64,000 nucleotides of DNA from Staphylococcus xylosus (GTDB lineage: Bacteria; Bacillota; Bacilli; Staphylococcales; Staphylococcaceae), in the NCBI RefSeq assembly GCF_002732165.1, contig NZ_MRZO01000002.1, positions 355,603 to 419,602 on the forward strand, read 5' to 3'. How positions within the stretch are numbered: the stretch's first letter is position 1; each line of letters starts with the position of its first letter. Position numbers and translations under genes: made by a program. The notes under the pieces are model-generated. The model saw only the letters and a program-made list of their open reading frames with translations, ran no database searches and had not been told where the DNA came from. Below, in pieces: positions 1-8,045 of this stretch.

Positions 1-574
1 TGATTTGAAGTTTTTCTTTGCGTAAACCTAAAATATCAAAAACATCATGGTTTAAAATGTTTAGTGTATATGCTTTATCAATTAAGTTAGTTAAAAGTTT
101 TCTGATTTCAAATTCATTACCTTTTAAATGATAGCCTTTTTGTCGCGAGTATTTCAGCATAATATTATATGGTTCAAGTAGTGACTTTAATTGCTTTAAA
201 TCGTTTAATACAGTGTTCTTACTAATTTTTAAATCGATAGAAAAGTGGTTTAACGATAGCATTTCATCTTCTTTAAACAACATCAGTAAAATGAGGTGCG
301 CGCGCTGACAAGCAGTATATACTTGCTCATTTTCCTGTGGTAAAGGTTCAATATATACATTAAGAAAATGTTTTATTGCGTCATCAACGATGAAGAAGCC
401 TTGGCTAGTACGCTCTATCGTAGGTAAATTTTGTTCAGTTAACCATGTATTGATCTTTTGGATTCTATAGCCAAGTTGTCTACGAGATATATTGAACATT
501 AATTCGAGATCTTTGCCTTTAAGCTTAGGGTTTTTAATCAATTCTGTAATGACGCTCAAGTTTTCTGTCTGTAT
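1..574 (-). CDS. PRD/BglG-family transcriptional regulator, N-terminal part (runs off the window)
   Basis: Reading the minus strand leftward from about 574 gives an uninterrupted frame to the window edge. It contains a helix-turn-helix near its start (KGKDLELMFNISRRQLGYRI) and a second HTH-like segment (SLNHFSIDLKISKNTVLND), then KYSRQKGYHLKGNEFE. This is the layout of DNA-binding modules at the front of BglG/MtlR-type PTS-regulated activators; the PRD and EII-like domains would lie outside the window. The start is uncertain. A strong AAAGGAGGG sits 8 nt before an in-frame ATA at 574. An in-frame ATG at 619 has no ribosome site, and a TTG at 559 is too far from it. The sugar controlled cannot be told from this part. 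A pair of operator-like sequences lies upstream at 662-709. Confidence 0.7.
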   Translation of the reverse strand, partial: MQTENLSVITELIKNPKLKGKDLELMFNISRRQLGYRIQKINTWLTEQNLPTIERTSQGFFIVDDAIKHFLNVYIEPLPQENEQVYTACQRAHLILLMLFKEDEMLSLNHFSIDLKISKNTVLNDLKQLKSLLEPYNIMLKYSRQKGYHLKGNEFEIRKLLTNLIDKAYTLNILNHDVFDILGLRKEKLQI

Positions 575-661
575 ACTGAATCCCTCCTTTGTTGTTGACT
601 CTAATTTAGCACATAGCATCAAAGCGTTGTACATTCATCAGACACAAATTCAATTTTATAT

Positions 662-709
662 TATGTACATCATTGTGATGAACGCTGTAATATACAATGA
701 ACATCATTG
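662..709. promoter_or_regulatory. Operator-like dyad and half-copy upstream of the PRD regulator
   Basis: At 695-709 CAATGA and TCATTG-type arms form a 15-bp dyad (CAATGAACATCATTG). At 662-675 a second copy (TACATCATTG) keeps one arm. The shared ACATCATTG blocks are 34 bp apart. They lie in the probable promoter region of the minus-strand regulator, so autoregulation is a reasonable guess. The binding protein is unknown. Confidence 0.35.
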
Positions 710-874
710 TTCTAAGACTTTCATTAGATTGTGAAATCACTGAACATATAAAGAGATTTTGTTTATTTATGAAAAGGGAGAGTGGGGTTTCAATTTTGTT
801 ATTAGAATAGAGTATTCACAAAGATACTGATATTAAGAAGAAAAACTTATGATAAAACAATAAGTAAAATAGAA

Positions 875-906
875 AAAGCTGATTTCCGTTTATGGAAACC
901 AGCTTT
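875..906 (-). terminator. Intrinsic terminator downstream of icaR
   Basis: AAAGCTGATTTCC and GGAAACCAGCTTT pair around a 6-nt loop. The T-rich run follows on the minus strand (CTTTTTCTATTTT), so it ends leftward transcripts from icaR about 150 nt after its stop codon. Confidence 0.8.
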
Positions 907-1053
907 AAATGGTGTTTAATCCCTGTAGTTAAAGGCAAGAGAATGGGGAGTACAAAGAGGGGAGACTGAGTTCTGTCTTAAATACTCCCTATTTACTATT
1001 GATGTATATATTTAAAAAACTTTTCGAAAATATAATCTATAAAATACTAATAC
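907..1053 (-). other. icaR 3' untranslated region with C-rich motifs
   Basis: This stretch between the icaR stop and its terminator has no gene. Read on the minus strand it contains CAGTCTCCCCTC and TACTCCCC. It also has a 5' GGGAGTA that can pair with the TACTCCC further on. In S. aureus the long icaR 3'UTR pairs through a UCCCC motif with the icaR ribosome site. Here TACTCC could form 6 bp with GGAGTA just inside the icaR frame. A similar role is inference. Confidence 0.4.
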
Positions 1054-1629
1054 TTATTTACTTATTAGAATAACATTGAGTAGTGAAAACATTTCATTTT
1101 TGAAAGAGTTTTTAACATCTTGTACTACACCGTACCTTTGCACGAAACAACATTTTAAATACCAACTTTCTAAAAACATCAATATCATATTTCGGAAATC
1201 GTCTTCGTTTATTACAAAATCAGAATCATTATAATATCTAGTAACATGGTTATCTAAAACATGATGCGCATTTCTGATAAGTAATAAAAATTCATCTTTA
1301 AATTGTTGAGGTGCAAATGATAGTTGTAGGTATAATCTAATATAATTTACATCAACATTAAATATGAAATTAAATAGGAAATGATGTAAATCATCAACTG
1401 AATAATTGGAATCTTTATGTGCCTCTTCTATAAAATCTATAAAATAATTTATACACACTTCTATACATGAGCGATAAATTTCGTCTTTGTTGTTATAGTG
1501 ATAATATAAACTTGCTTTTTTAATATCAACGCTACTTGCAATTTGGTTTAACGTAGTGCCTTCATAGCCATTTTCTGAAAATAAGGAGATGGCATTTTCA
1601 ATAATTTGTTCTTTTACTCCTAGTTTCAA
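1054..1629 (-). CDS. icaR: TetR-family repressor of the ica operon, IcaR
   Basis: About 191 residues with an N-terminal TetR HTH: NAISLFSENGYEGTTLNQIA followed by KKASLYYHYNNKDEIY. The C-terminal half matches what I know of IcaR (LFLESWYLKCCFVQRYG, close to the FLESWYLKASFSQKFG region of S. epidermidis). IcaR represses icaADBC by binding near the icaA promoter. The TTG at 1629 is chosen because GGAGG lies 12 nt upstream; the only in-frame ATG (1665) precedes that ribosome site. Unusually, the gene is not divergent from icaA. It lies downstream of icaC in the same direction, with its own promoter region (1630-2055) behind a terminator. A long 3'UTR follows. Confidence 0.85.
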   Translation of the reverse strand: MKLGVKEQIIENAISLFSENGYEGTTLNQIASSVDIKKASLYYHYNNKDEIYRSCIEVCINYFIDFIEEAHKDSNYSVDDLHHFLFNFIFNVDVNYIRLYLQLSFAPQQFKDEFLLLIRNAHHVLDNHVTRYYNDSDFVINEDDFRNMILMFLESWYLKCCFVQRYGVVQDVKNSFKNEMFSLLNVILISK

Positions 1630-1665
1630 TTTAAAATAGAGCCTCCATATATCAAATTTAATCAT

Positions 1666-2178
1666 ATGAAAAAAATAAATTCAAAAAATAAATTATTTCT
1701 ATTATAACAGTGATTGTACATGAATTGAAAGCAATTGTATTTATATAGTGTGTAATGTGTTTGCTATGTTATTTATTTAATTAATTATTATCTACATATA
1801 TAATATGAAAAATGATAGCGAATAATTTGTTTAATCGAACTAAACATAAGCCTTAAAATCAATCATAGTTTTTAAAATATTGTATTCAAAAGGAAAATAG
1901 ATGCCAAGAAGCTGGCACAAAGTAAATTAAAGAGGGCATAAAGATCGTTGATGATTATAACTGAATTATTCCATAAAAAAATAACTATTTAAAGTAAATA
2001 CTTAATGAATTAGTTAAAAAAATTGTAAATAACAAATAATGTGAACAATTAAGACAAAAAAGATCCGAGACATCATCGATGTCTCGGATCTTTTTTACTT
2101 ATAGGTAGTAAATAGCAAGAGTAGAAAGCTTGGTATAAGTATATTTGTGCTCTTGTCAATCATTATTAATTTTTATAA
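1666..2178. other. icaC-icaR intergenic region
   Basis: AT-rich spacer holding the icaR promoter region and the bidirectional terminator at 2056-2096. A short hairpin, TGCCA AGAAGC TGGCA, lies near 1900. I see no open frame with a ribosome site and no other recognisable element. Confidence 0.5.
2056..2096. terminator. Bidirectional terminator after icaC
   Basis: GATCCGAGACATC pairs with its complement around a 3-nt loop, flanked by A-run and T-run. It can end the icaADBC transcript before icaR, so icaR is probably transcribed separately. Confidence 0.85.
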
Positions 2179-3246
2179 CTACATTAAAGTTTGATCTTTT
2201 AAAAATATTTTCAATTTATAAGGCTGTTTACCGATGAGAAATCTAAAAATATAAAATTCTCGTAAGAAAATTCCTACACCGACACATAAGCCAAGGATAA
2301 ATAATAGTGAAATTGCGATAAAAATAATAGTTGTATTTTCAAAAGTAGCTGTATATTTGTATAGTGTATCTAAAATAATAGGGTGTAATAGATATATGAA
2401 AAATGAAAAAGTGCTAATTAAATTAATGGAACCTAACATCAATGTTTTAAAATGTAAGCATACTCCCAGTAAAAGTAAAAACATAGACATATGGTAAAGT
2501 GTGAGTGAGTATGTGAAACTTGTGACTTGCCAATAATCATGTTTTGAAAATATTACAAAACCAACGTATGAAATAATAGATAAAGATATAATGATAAATA
2601 GATATTGTTCTAAAAATCGTATAATTTTGTCATAATGAAGTCCTACATAACCACCAACAAAAAAGAAAAAGATCCAACCTAATATAAAGGTATTTTCACT
2701 TAATGGATAAACTTTATGGAATATACTGGAAAATTCAGAAGAATTTTGTAAAAAATATAGAAACGTTGTTTGTATGATAAAGCTTAAGCCTAATAAGGTT
2801 TTACTATTAAATAATTTAGGAGTTATTTTAAAAATAATATAACTTAATATAAAAAACTGCATTATTACAATAATAAAATAACCGTACCAATAACCTAATA
2901 GAACATTTTCAATAAATTGATGACCAAAACTAGTATTTGTATTTAAAGTCTCACTATAACAGTAAAAAGAACCGATGCATAAATAGGGGATAAATATATA
3001 TTTAAATCTAGACCATAGATAATCAAATTTAAGTTCTTTGTAATTTAGTGTTGTTAGTAATTGAGATAGGATAATGAAACAAGGCGTACCGAAAATGAAA
3101 ATATTTTGTATATAATAAATTAATTTAAGTTCGCTTAGTTCCGAATCAGCTATACCTTGCATATATTGTGTAATAATATGTGTTAATATAATCAACATGC
3201 ATACAAAAGCTCTAAAATAAATGAGTTCAATTTTTGATTTAGTCAT
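2179..3246 (-). CDS. icaC: Poly-N-acetylglucosamine O-succinyltransferase/export protein IcaC
   Basis: 355 residues, almost entirely hydrophobic, with about ten membrane segments. It belongs to acyltransferase family 3, with the N-terminal ELIYFRAFVCMLIILTHI segment carrying the family R and H. IcaC is the last gene of the PIA/PNAG operon. It was long thought to export the polymer and is now thought to add succinyl groups to it. Its ATG lies inside the end of icaB (overlap of 8 nt, GATGACTAA), so translation is probably coupled. The family is intact in length. Confidence 0.93.
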   Translation of the reverse strand: MTKSKIELIYFRAFVCMLIILTHIITQYMQGIADSELSELKLIYYIQNIFIFGTPCFIILSQLLTTLNYKELKFDYLWSRFKYIFIPYLCIGSFYCYSETLNTNTSFGHQFIENVLLGYWYGYFIIVIMQFFILSYIIFKITPKLFNSKTLLGLSFIIQTTFLYFLQNSSEFSSIFHKVYPLSENTFILGWIFFFFVGGYVGLHYDKIIRFLEQYLFIIISLSIISYVGFVIFSKHDYWQVTSFTYSLTLYHMSMFLLLLGVCLHFKTLMLGSINLISTFSFFIYLLHPIILDTLYKYTATFENTTIIFIAISLLFILGLCVGVGIFLREFYIFRFLIGKQPYKLKIFLKDQTLM

Positions 3247-4090
3247 CTTTAAACCCTTTCCAATTTTGGATTAGTTTGTTAAAAGTGTCGTCATTCATAA
3301 GTATTCTAGGAATATAATAATTGTTATCATTTGGTGTAATAGCTTTATCTTCAAGTGTGTAACCATATTTAATGCCAGCATTGTTAAGGCTCGTTATATT
3401 TTCATCAGATATTTGGCCATATGGATAAGCGATCGAATCGTTTTGGTTACTAAAATGTTTCTTTAAATAGCTATTACTATTTTTAATATCATTTTCTAAT
3501 TTAATATTGGATGCTGAAACCATTAATGATTTATTCTTTTTTAAACTATGTAAATCATGCGTATGTGAATTAAATTCCCAAAACCCGGATGCTTTCATTT
3601 CATTTAATTGATCGAGCGTTATGAGATTTAAATTATGGAAGTTTTTTGTACCAACACGATTAGTTATAACAAAACCAGTAGCTGGAACATTATGCTTTTT
3701 TAAAATGGGATAAGCATTCTTATAAATAGATGCATCCATATCATCAAAATTAATCCAAACACTCTTTTTAGGAAAATTTCCGCTTTCTTTATATTTAATT
3801 AATTCTTTCTCAGTTAAAAAATGTGCATCATGTGCTTTTAACCATTTAATTTGATTTTCAAATTTTGATTTGCTAATACTATAAGACTTTAGCTCTTTAC
3901 TGTTTGAGCTGTAATATAATAGTTTATCAAAAAAGTTATCACTTCTTACACGATGATAATTTAAAGCAAGCGCACTATTTTCTGCAAATTTTAATTCCTT
4001 TTGTTTTGCGTGAATCTCAGATGGAGAATAGTTTGAAAGAATTATAAAAATAACCAATAGCACAAAAAATGATTTTCTTATGTTAATCAA
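3239..4090 (-). CDS. icaB: Poly-N-acetylglucosamine de-N-acetylase IcaB
   Basis: 283 residues. An N-terminal hydrophobic signal (FFVLLVIFIILS) is followed by a polysaccharide deacetylase (CE4) domain. Metal and catalytic motifs are visible: SVWINFDDMDAS (Asp pair) and FNSHTHDLH (His pair). IcaB partly deacetylates the surface polymer outside the membrane, giving it the positive charge needed for attachment. The start is TTG, 8 nt after TAAGGAG; the only alternatives lie further in. It overlaps the icaD stop (TTGA) and the icaC start, consistent with one tightly coupled icaADBC mRNA. Confidence 0.93.
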   Translation of the reverse strand: MINIRKSFFVLLVIFIILSNYSPSEIHAKQKELKFAENSALALNYHRVRSDNFFDKLLYYSSNSKELKSYSISKSKFENQIKWLKAHDAHFLTEKELIKYKESGNFPKKSVWINFDDMDASIYKNAYPILKKHNVPATGFVITNRVGTKNFHNLNLITLDQLNEMKASGFWEFNSHTHDLHSLKKNKSLMVSASNIKLENDIKNSNSYLKKHFSNQNDSIAYPYGQISDENITSLNNAGIKYGYTLEDKAITPNDNNYYIPRILMNDDTFNKLIQNWKGFKDD

Positions 4091-4395
4091 TTTAAACGCT
4101 CCTTATTTTTAAGCATATTAACTAAAAGGCTTATAGTAAAAATAAATATTGAAATTATTATAAATAATAATATGATTCTAAATAAAATATTCATGCTGGA
4201 TAGTTCAATATTTAAAACTGTACGGATCAACAATACTGGATAACTGTTAATCTGTAGAAGTGAACCCCCAATGACTACAAATGAAATACTGCAATAGCAC
4301 CAAAATATAAAACTGAATAATATTATAATAGATTCACGAATGACATTTAATTTTGATTTTACTGTTTGATATTGCCCCTGTCTGGACTGCTCCAT
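4087..4395 (-). CDS. icaD: Intercellular adhesion accessory protein IcaD
   Basis: 102 residues with two membrane helices, the usual size for IcaD (about 101). IcaD binds IcaA in the membrane and is needed for full N-acetylglucosaminyltransferase activity. The frame begins within the last 37 bases of icaA and ends in a 4-base overlap with icaB. This matches the compact gene order icaA-icaD-icaB-icaC known from other staphylococci. Identity rests mainly on position, size and topology, because the sequence is poorly conserved. Confidence 0.9.
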   Translation of the reverse strand: MEQSRQGQYQTVKSKLNVIRESIIILFSFIFWCYCSISFVVIGGSLLQINSYPVLLIRTVLNIELSSMNILFRIILLFIIISIFIFTISLLVNMLKNKERLN

Positions 4396-5588
4396 GTTGC
4401 AAACGCTCCTTTCTTCCTCTTCAATGCTTTAGGGAAAGCAATAATTGCTACAAGCGCGTTAATAATCCAGTAAATTGTTGGATACCAACTTAGAAAAAAT
4501 ATAGTTAAAACGTTTATCTTTTCGTAGCGACTATCGATAATTAAAGATATAGTGAATTGGATTATATTGATAAACGTTAAAATTAGCGCAGAGAGTATGA
4601 CAATTGTAAATTGATATTCCATATAATAGTAATCAAAGAAGTTTGCGTTAATCAGCGTCAACATTAATATAAATAAAACTAAATAAACCCATATAAGTGA
4701 GAAAATTTGCTCAAATAATAATAAATATAATGCTGGATTTTTAGATTTGAGTGTACGCTTAAAATCACGTATCAAAACTTCTTGGCCACCTTGTGCCCAT
4801 CGTACTCTCTGTTTCCATAAACCACCTACAGTTTCAGGAACGAGCATCCAACATAATGCACGAGGTTCATATTTAATATTCAATTTGGAAAGATGGAATT
4901 TCCATGAAATAGCAATATCTTCAGTTATCATATCGATGTCCCATTTATTCACTTGGATTACTGCTGATTTTCTAAATAATGTGAACACACCTGAAATTGT
5001 ATTAATTTTACCAGTTATAGATTGAGCTCTTTTAATACTTCCTACCATACTTGCATATTCAACAGCTTGAATTTTTCCTAATATAGAACTTTTATTTCTA
5101 ATCCTAGGATTTCCAGTCACTGCTGCTAAATGTGGGTTCTTACGGAAGTTATCTAACATATAATAAGGCGCGTCGTTATTTATAACAGTATCTGCATCAA
5201 TTCCCATTATAAATTCATAAGTTGCGTACTTGATTCCCTCATTTAAAGCATTTGCTTTCCCTTTATTTTCTTTTAAATCAATAAAGATGAAATTAAGCGA
5301 TTCTTTTAGTTCGTTTACTACTTTTGCAGTGAGGTCACTACTACCATCGTTAATTACAATTACTTCTTTATTAGGAAATTCTAGTTGTAAAACATTTTCA
5401 ATAGTTTCTTTAATCGTCTCTTCTTCGTTATAGCAAGGTATTAGAAAAGAAATACCTTGTTCATCAATTTGCTTATTAGGTCTACGTTTAAGTCGCAGTT
5501 CATGCGAAAGGGAGTAGAAAAGTGTACCAACAATCCAGAAAATAGACATAAACAAAGGATAAATTAGTAATAAGTTAAATATTTTCAA
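4359..5588 (-). CDS. icaA: Poly-beta-1,6-N-acetylglucosamine synthase IcaA
   Basis: 409 residues; GT2-family processive glycosyltransferase. One N-terminal and about three C-terminal membrane helices flank a cytoplasmic catalytic domain. Visible motifs are SFLIPCYNEEETI, the DADT metal site (MGIDADTVI), TEDIAISW and QRVRWAQGG (Q/RxxRW). It polymerises UDP-GlcNAc into the biofilm polysaccharide PIA/PNAG together with IcaD. It is the first gene of the operon. The upstream gap to eutW carries a perfect 30-bp palindrome that could be the IcaR or another operator. Length is normal and all catalytic motifs are intact, so biofilm polymer production looks possible. Confidence 0.95.
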   Translation of the reverse strand: MKIFNLLLIYPLFMSIFWIVGTLFYSLSHELRLKRRPNKQIDEQGISFLIPCYNEEETIKETIENVLQLEFPNKEVIVINDGSSDLTAKVVNELKESLNFIFIDLKENKGKANALNEGIKYATYEFIMGIDADTVINNDAPYYMLDNFRKNPHLAAVTGNPRIRNKSSILGKIQAVEYASMVGSIKRAQSITGKINTISGVFTLFRKSAVIQVNKWDIDMITEDIAISWKFHLSKLNIKYEPRALCWMLVPETVGGLWKQRVRWAQGGQEVLIRDFKRTLKSKNPALYLLLFEQIFSLIWVYLVLFILMLTLINANFFDYYYMEYQFTIVILSALILTFINIIQFTISLIIDSRYEKINVLTIFFLSWYPTIYWIINALVAIIAFPKALKRKKGAFATWSSPDRGNIKQ

Positions 5589-5949
5589 ATTTTTACCTAC
5601 CTTCCGTTAGTTAGTGTTTAAATCTTATAACTTTATTCACAATTATGCAACTGTAATTTTATTTTTTTAAAAATTAAGTAATTATTAATTGTCATTAATC
5701 TAATCGTGCGAAACCTTTATGATGGCATGTATAGTAATTTTGAATAAAATTTGACAAAATTATATTTCTATAAATAGAAATATAATTTATCTTAAAAATA
5801 AATAAATGTAAGTGATCATTTTTAGGTGTACTTGCCATGATAGTGTGAAATTACTATAAAATTTTGAATTATTGCGTTTTGAATTGACATATTTTTGACA
5901 AAATTTCATAATAGTAAATGAATATAAAAATCTAAATATTCACATAAAT
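5589..5949. promoter_or_regulatory. Divergent icaA / eutW control region
   Basis: 361 bp without a gene. On the minus strand a possible icaA promoter is TTGCAT with TATAAG 15 bp on. At 5758-5787 AATTATATTTCTA and its exact complement are separated by TAAA, giving a perfect 13+4+13 palindrome. TTGACA-like sequences occur on the plus strand (5751-5756, and near 5885 and 5897) in front of eutW. Which regulator uses the palindrome is not known; IcaR is the obvious candidate. Confidence 0.5.
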
Positions 5950-7380
5950 ATGTTTGGAATGATGCATATCGATGAAGTAAGTATAAGATGTAAAGCAAGG
6001 ACAATGTTGTCAGAGGCAGCAATAAATAAAATTTCTGAGGTATCAGGACAATTACAAATGATTGCCAATTTGAATCAGGCAAATGTTTTTATTGATTGCC
6101 CAATAGAAGAGCATGGTGAAGTTATTGTTGTTGCAGAAGCAGTTCCGGTGAATTGTAAAAGTTTGTATCAAGGATCTGTAGTAGAAGCTAATGTTTATGA
6201 AAAGTTTGAGCCTGCTGTATTTGAAGTGCTTTCAGGTAGTGAATTTGCACAACATCGGGCAATTTCACAAGAAGGTAAAGTTGTAGAGCAGAGCGCTACG
6301 CCAATTAAATTAGCTAATGAAATTATTGGTATTCTAATAATGGAAATAGACGTCAGTAATAAAATTATGGAAGAAAAAAGATTGAAAGCATTAACACAAG
6401 CAACTAGTACTCTAAGTGATTTGGTATCGAATTCGGAGAATAATCCAATTTTTGTACCAGACATGATTGAAGAAAGCTTGTTTGATTTAGATAATGATTT
6501 GAACATACGTTATTTTAATTTAGCAGGAGAAGCAATGGTAAGTGAGCTTTTACATTTGGACTGTGAAGCAGGTTTGAATTTCATAGAGTTGTTTCCATCT
6601 ATCGAAAATATGCTGACAGATGGACGAGTTATCACAATTGAAGAGCGTGCGCTACAGGGGCATTATTTTCAAATTAAATGTATACAGTTGCTTGAAGATG
6701 GTGTGATGACCGGTCATTTAATTCTGTTAAAAGATATTACAGATTTAAAAGAAAAAGAACGTGCATTAATATCTAAATCAGTTGCTATAGGCGAAATTCA
6801 TCATCGTGTGAAAAATAATTTGCAGACTGTTGCCAGTTTATTGCGTTTACAGATGAGACGAGGTTTACCCAATGGAAGTGAAAAGTATTTCCAAGAAAGT
6901 CTTAACAGAATTTTAAGTATCGCATCTGTTTACGAAGTTATACTAGATGAATCATCTACAGATTCTGTGAATATTGATAAATTAATTAAAAAAATTGGGA
7001 ATATGATAGTTTATAACGAAACTCCTAATAAAAAGATACATATTAATTATAAAACAGATGAAAATATCCACTTAATTTCAAATATAGCAGTGTCTATCGC
7101 ATTAATTGCAAATGAACTTATAACGAATTGCTTAACACATGCATTTAATGGACAAACAGAAGGGGTAATTACTGTTTGTCTATCGTATAATGCTCAATCT
7201 GAATTAATTAATTTAAATGTACAAGACACGGGAAAGACTGTGTGTGAATTCAAACAATCATTTGGTTTGAAAATTGTAAACACAATTACGGAAAATGACT
7301 TGGACGGGACTTTTAAAATTGAACGTAACAGTGTTGGAACGATTGCGAGAGTGGAGTTTCAATACAAAGGGGAGAATTAA
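5950..7380 (+). CDS. eutW: Ethanolamine-type sensor histidine kinase EutW
   Basis: 476 residues. An N-terminal sensing region of the EutW/PdtaS type (about 1-150) is followed by a PAS-like segment. A HisKA_2 phosphoacceptor motif follows (GEIHHRVKNNLQTV, His near residue 284), then an ATP-binding domain (NELITNCLTHAF, GKTVCEFKQSFGLKIV). Kinases of this subclass pair with ANTAR-domain RNA-binding response regulators, and one follows here after a single base. In Enterococcus and Listeria, EutW senses ethanolamine and phosphorylates EutV. No good ribosome site precedes the ATG at 5950, so a start a few codons downstream (5959 or 5962) is possible. A soluble, cytosolic enzyme; no membrane helix is seen. 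Confidence 0.88.
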   Translation: MFGMMHIDEVSIRCKARTMLSEAAINKISEVSGQLQMIANLNQANVFIDCPIEEHGEVIVVAEAVPVNCKSLYQGSVVEANVYEKFEPAVFEVLSGSEFAQHRAISQEGKVVEQSATPIKLANEIIGILIMEIDVSNKIMEEKRLKALTQATSTLSDLVSNSENNPIFVPDMIEESLFDLDNDLNIRYFNLAGEAMVSELLHLDCEAGLNFIELFPSIENMLTDGRVITIEERALQGHYFQIKCIQLLEDGVMTGHLILLKDITDLKEKERALISKSVAIGEIHHRVKNNLQTVASLLRLQMRRGLPNGSEKYFQESLNRILSIASVYEVILDESSTDSVNIDKLIKKIGNMIVYNETPNKKIHINYKTDENIHLISNIAVSIALIANELITNCLTHAFNGQTEGVITVCLSYNAQSELINLNVQDTGKTVCEFKQSFGLKIVNTITENDLDGTFKIERNSVGTIARVEFQYKGEN

Positions 7381-7381
7381 T

Positions 7382-7948
7382 ATGACATCTATTATAGTTG
7401 TTGAAGACGAGTCAATCGTTAGGATGGATATCGTAGAAATGTTAGAAGAAGCTAATTATAATGTAGTTGCTGAAGTCGGTAATGGAGAAAAAGCATTAGA
7501 AGTTACTGATAAGTTTCGACCAGATTTAATCATTATGGATATTAAAATGCCAAAAATGGATGGTTTAAAAGCAAGCAAAATTATTTCGAAAAAATACAAT
7601 ATCCCAATATTGTTACTGACGGCATATAGTCATTGTGAATATGTAGAAGAGGCGAAACAAGCTAATATAGTGGGCTATATTGTGAAACCTATTTCCGAAG
7701 CGCAATTATTACCAGCTGTTGAGATTGCAATGAGGCAAGCTCAAAATATTGCTGAATTAAGATATGAAGTGGATCATACTAAAAAACAAATGAACGATAG
7801 GAAACTTGTTGAAAAAGCAAAAGGCATATTGATGAAGCAATTAAATTTAACGGAAGAAGCAGCTTATCAGAAACTCAGGCGAAAGAGTATGGATGAGCAA
7901 GTGGGTATTGAAATTGAAGCTTCGAAAATCATAGAAAAATTGAGATAA
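7382..7948 (+). CDS. eutV: ANTAR-domain response regulator (RNA-binding antiterminator) EutV
   Basis: 188 residues. The receiver domain (1-120) has acidic pocket VVEDES, phosphoacceptor Asp53 (IIMDIKMP) and Lys102 (YIVKP). A coiled linker and an ANTAR domain (about 125-185; KAKGILMKQLNLTEEAAYQKLRR in two parts) follow. ANTAR proteins bind paired hexaloop hairpins in nascent mRNA and prevent an overlapping terminator from forming. The start follows AAAGGGGAG with proper spacing. The next gene, eutH, and the remote aldehyde dehydrogenase operon both have such hairpins (7968-7981, 13315-13330). That makes those two transcripts the likely targets. Confidence 0.92.
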   Translation: MTSIIVVEDESIVRMDIVEMLEEANYNVVAEVGNGEKALEVTDKFRPDLIIMDIKMPKMDGLKASKIISKKYNIPILLLTAYSHCEYVEEAKQANIVGYIVKPISEAQLLPAVEIAMRQAQNIAELRYEVDHTKKQMNDRKLVEKAKGILMKQLNLTEEAAYQKLRRKSMDEQVGIEIEASKIIEKLR

Positions 7949-7967
7949 CAAAACAAGTGAATATAAA

Positions 7968-7981
7968 AAGCAAAGGTGCTT
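7968..7981 (+). promoter_or_regulatory. ANTAR-type antiterminator hairpin in the eutH leader
   Basis: AAGC-AAAGGT-GCTT: a 4-bp stem with a hexaloop having A at position 1 and G at position 4, the recognition signature of ANTAR regulators. It shares bases with the 5' arm of the terminator 7972-8010, so the two folds exclude each other. An upstream partner hairpin (P1) is expected, but I could not identify one confidently. Confidence 0.7.
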
Positions 7982-8010
7982 ATTTGAATTAATCAAATAG
8001 GCACTTTTTT
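7972..8010 (+). terminator. Regulated terminator between eutV and eutH
   Basis: A 16-bp continuous hairpin (5' arm begins AAAGGTGCTTATTTGA, loop ATTAA) runs straight into a T-run. It sits between genes of the same orientation and overlaps the ANTAR hairpin. This fits a default-off attenuator opened by phosphorylated EutV. Confidence 0.85.
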
Positions 8011-8045
8011 GTTTTTTTATAGCCTTTAACAATGGGGGAATCATT

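Noticed and set aside
7930..7967. Upstream P1 hairpin of the ANTAR site before eutH (AGTGAA loop)
   Set aside because: Its stem would have mismatches next to the loop, and the G at loop position 4 is not kept in the ALDH leader, so I did not call it.
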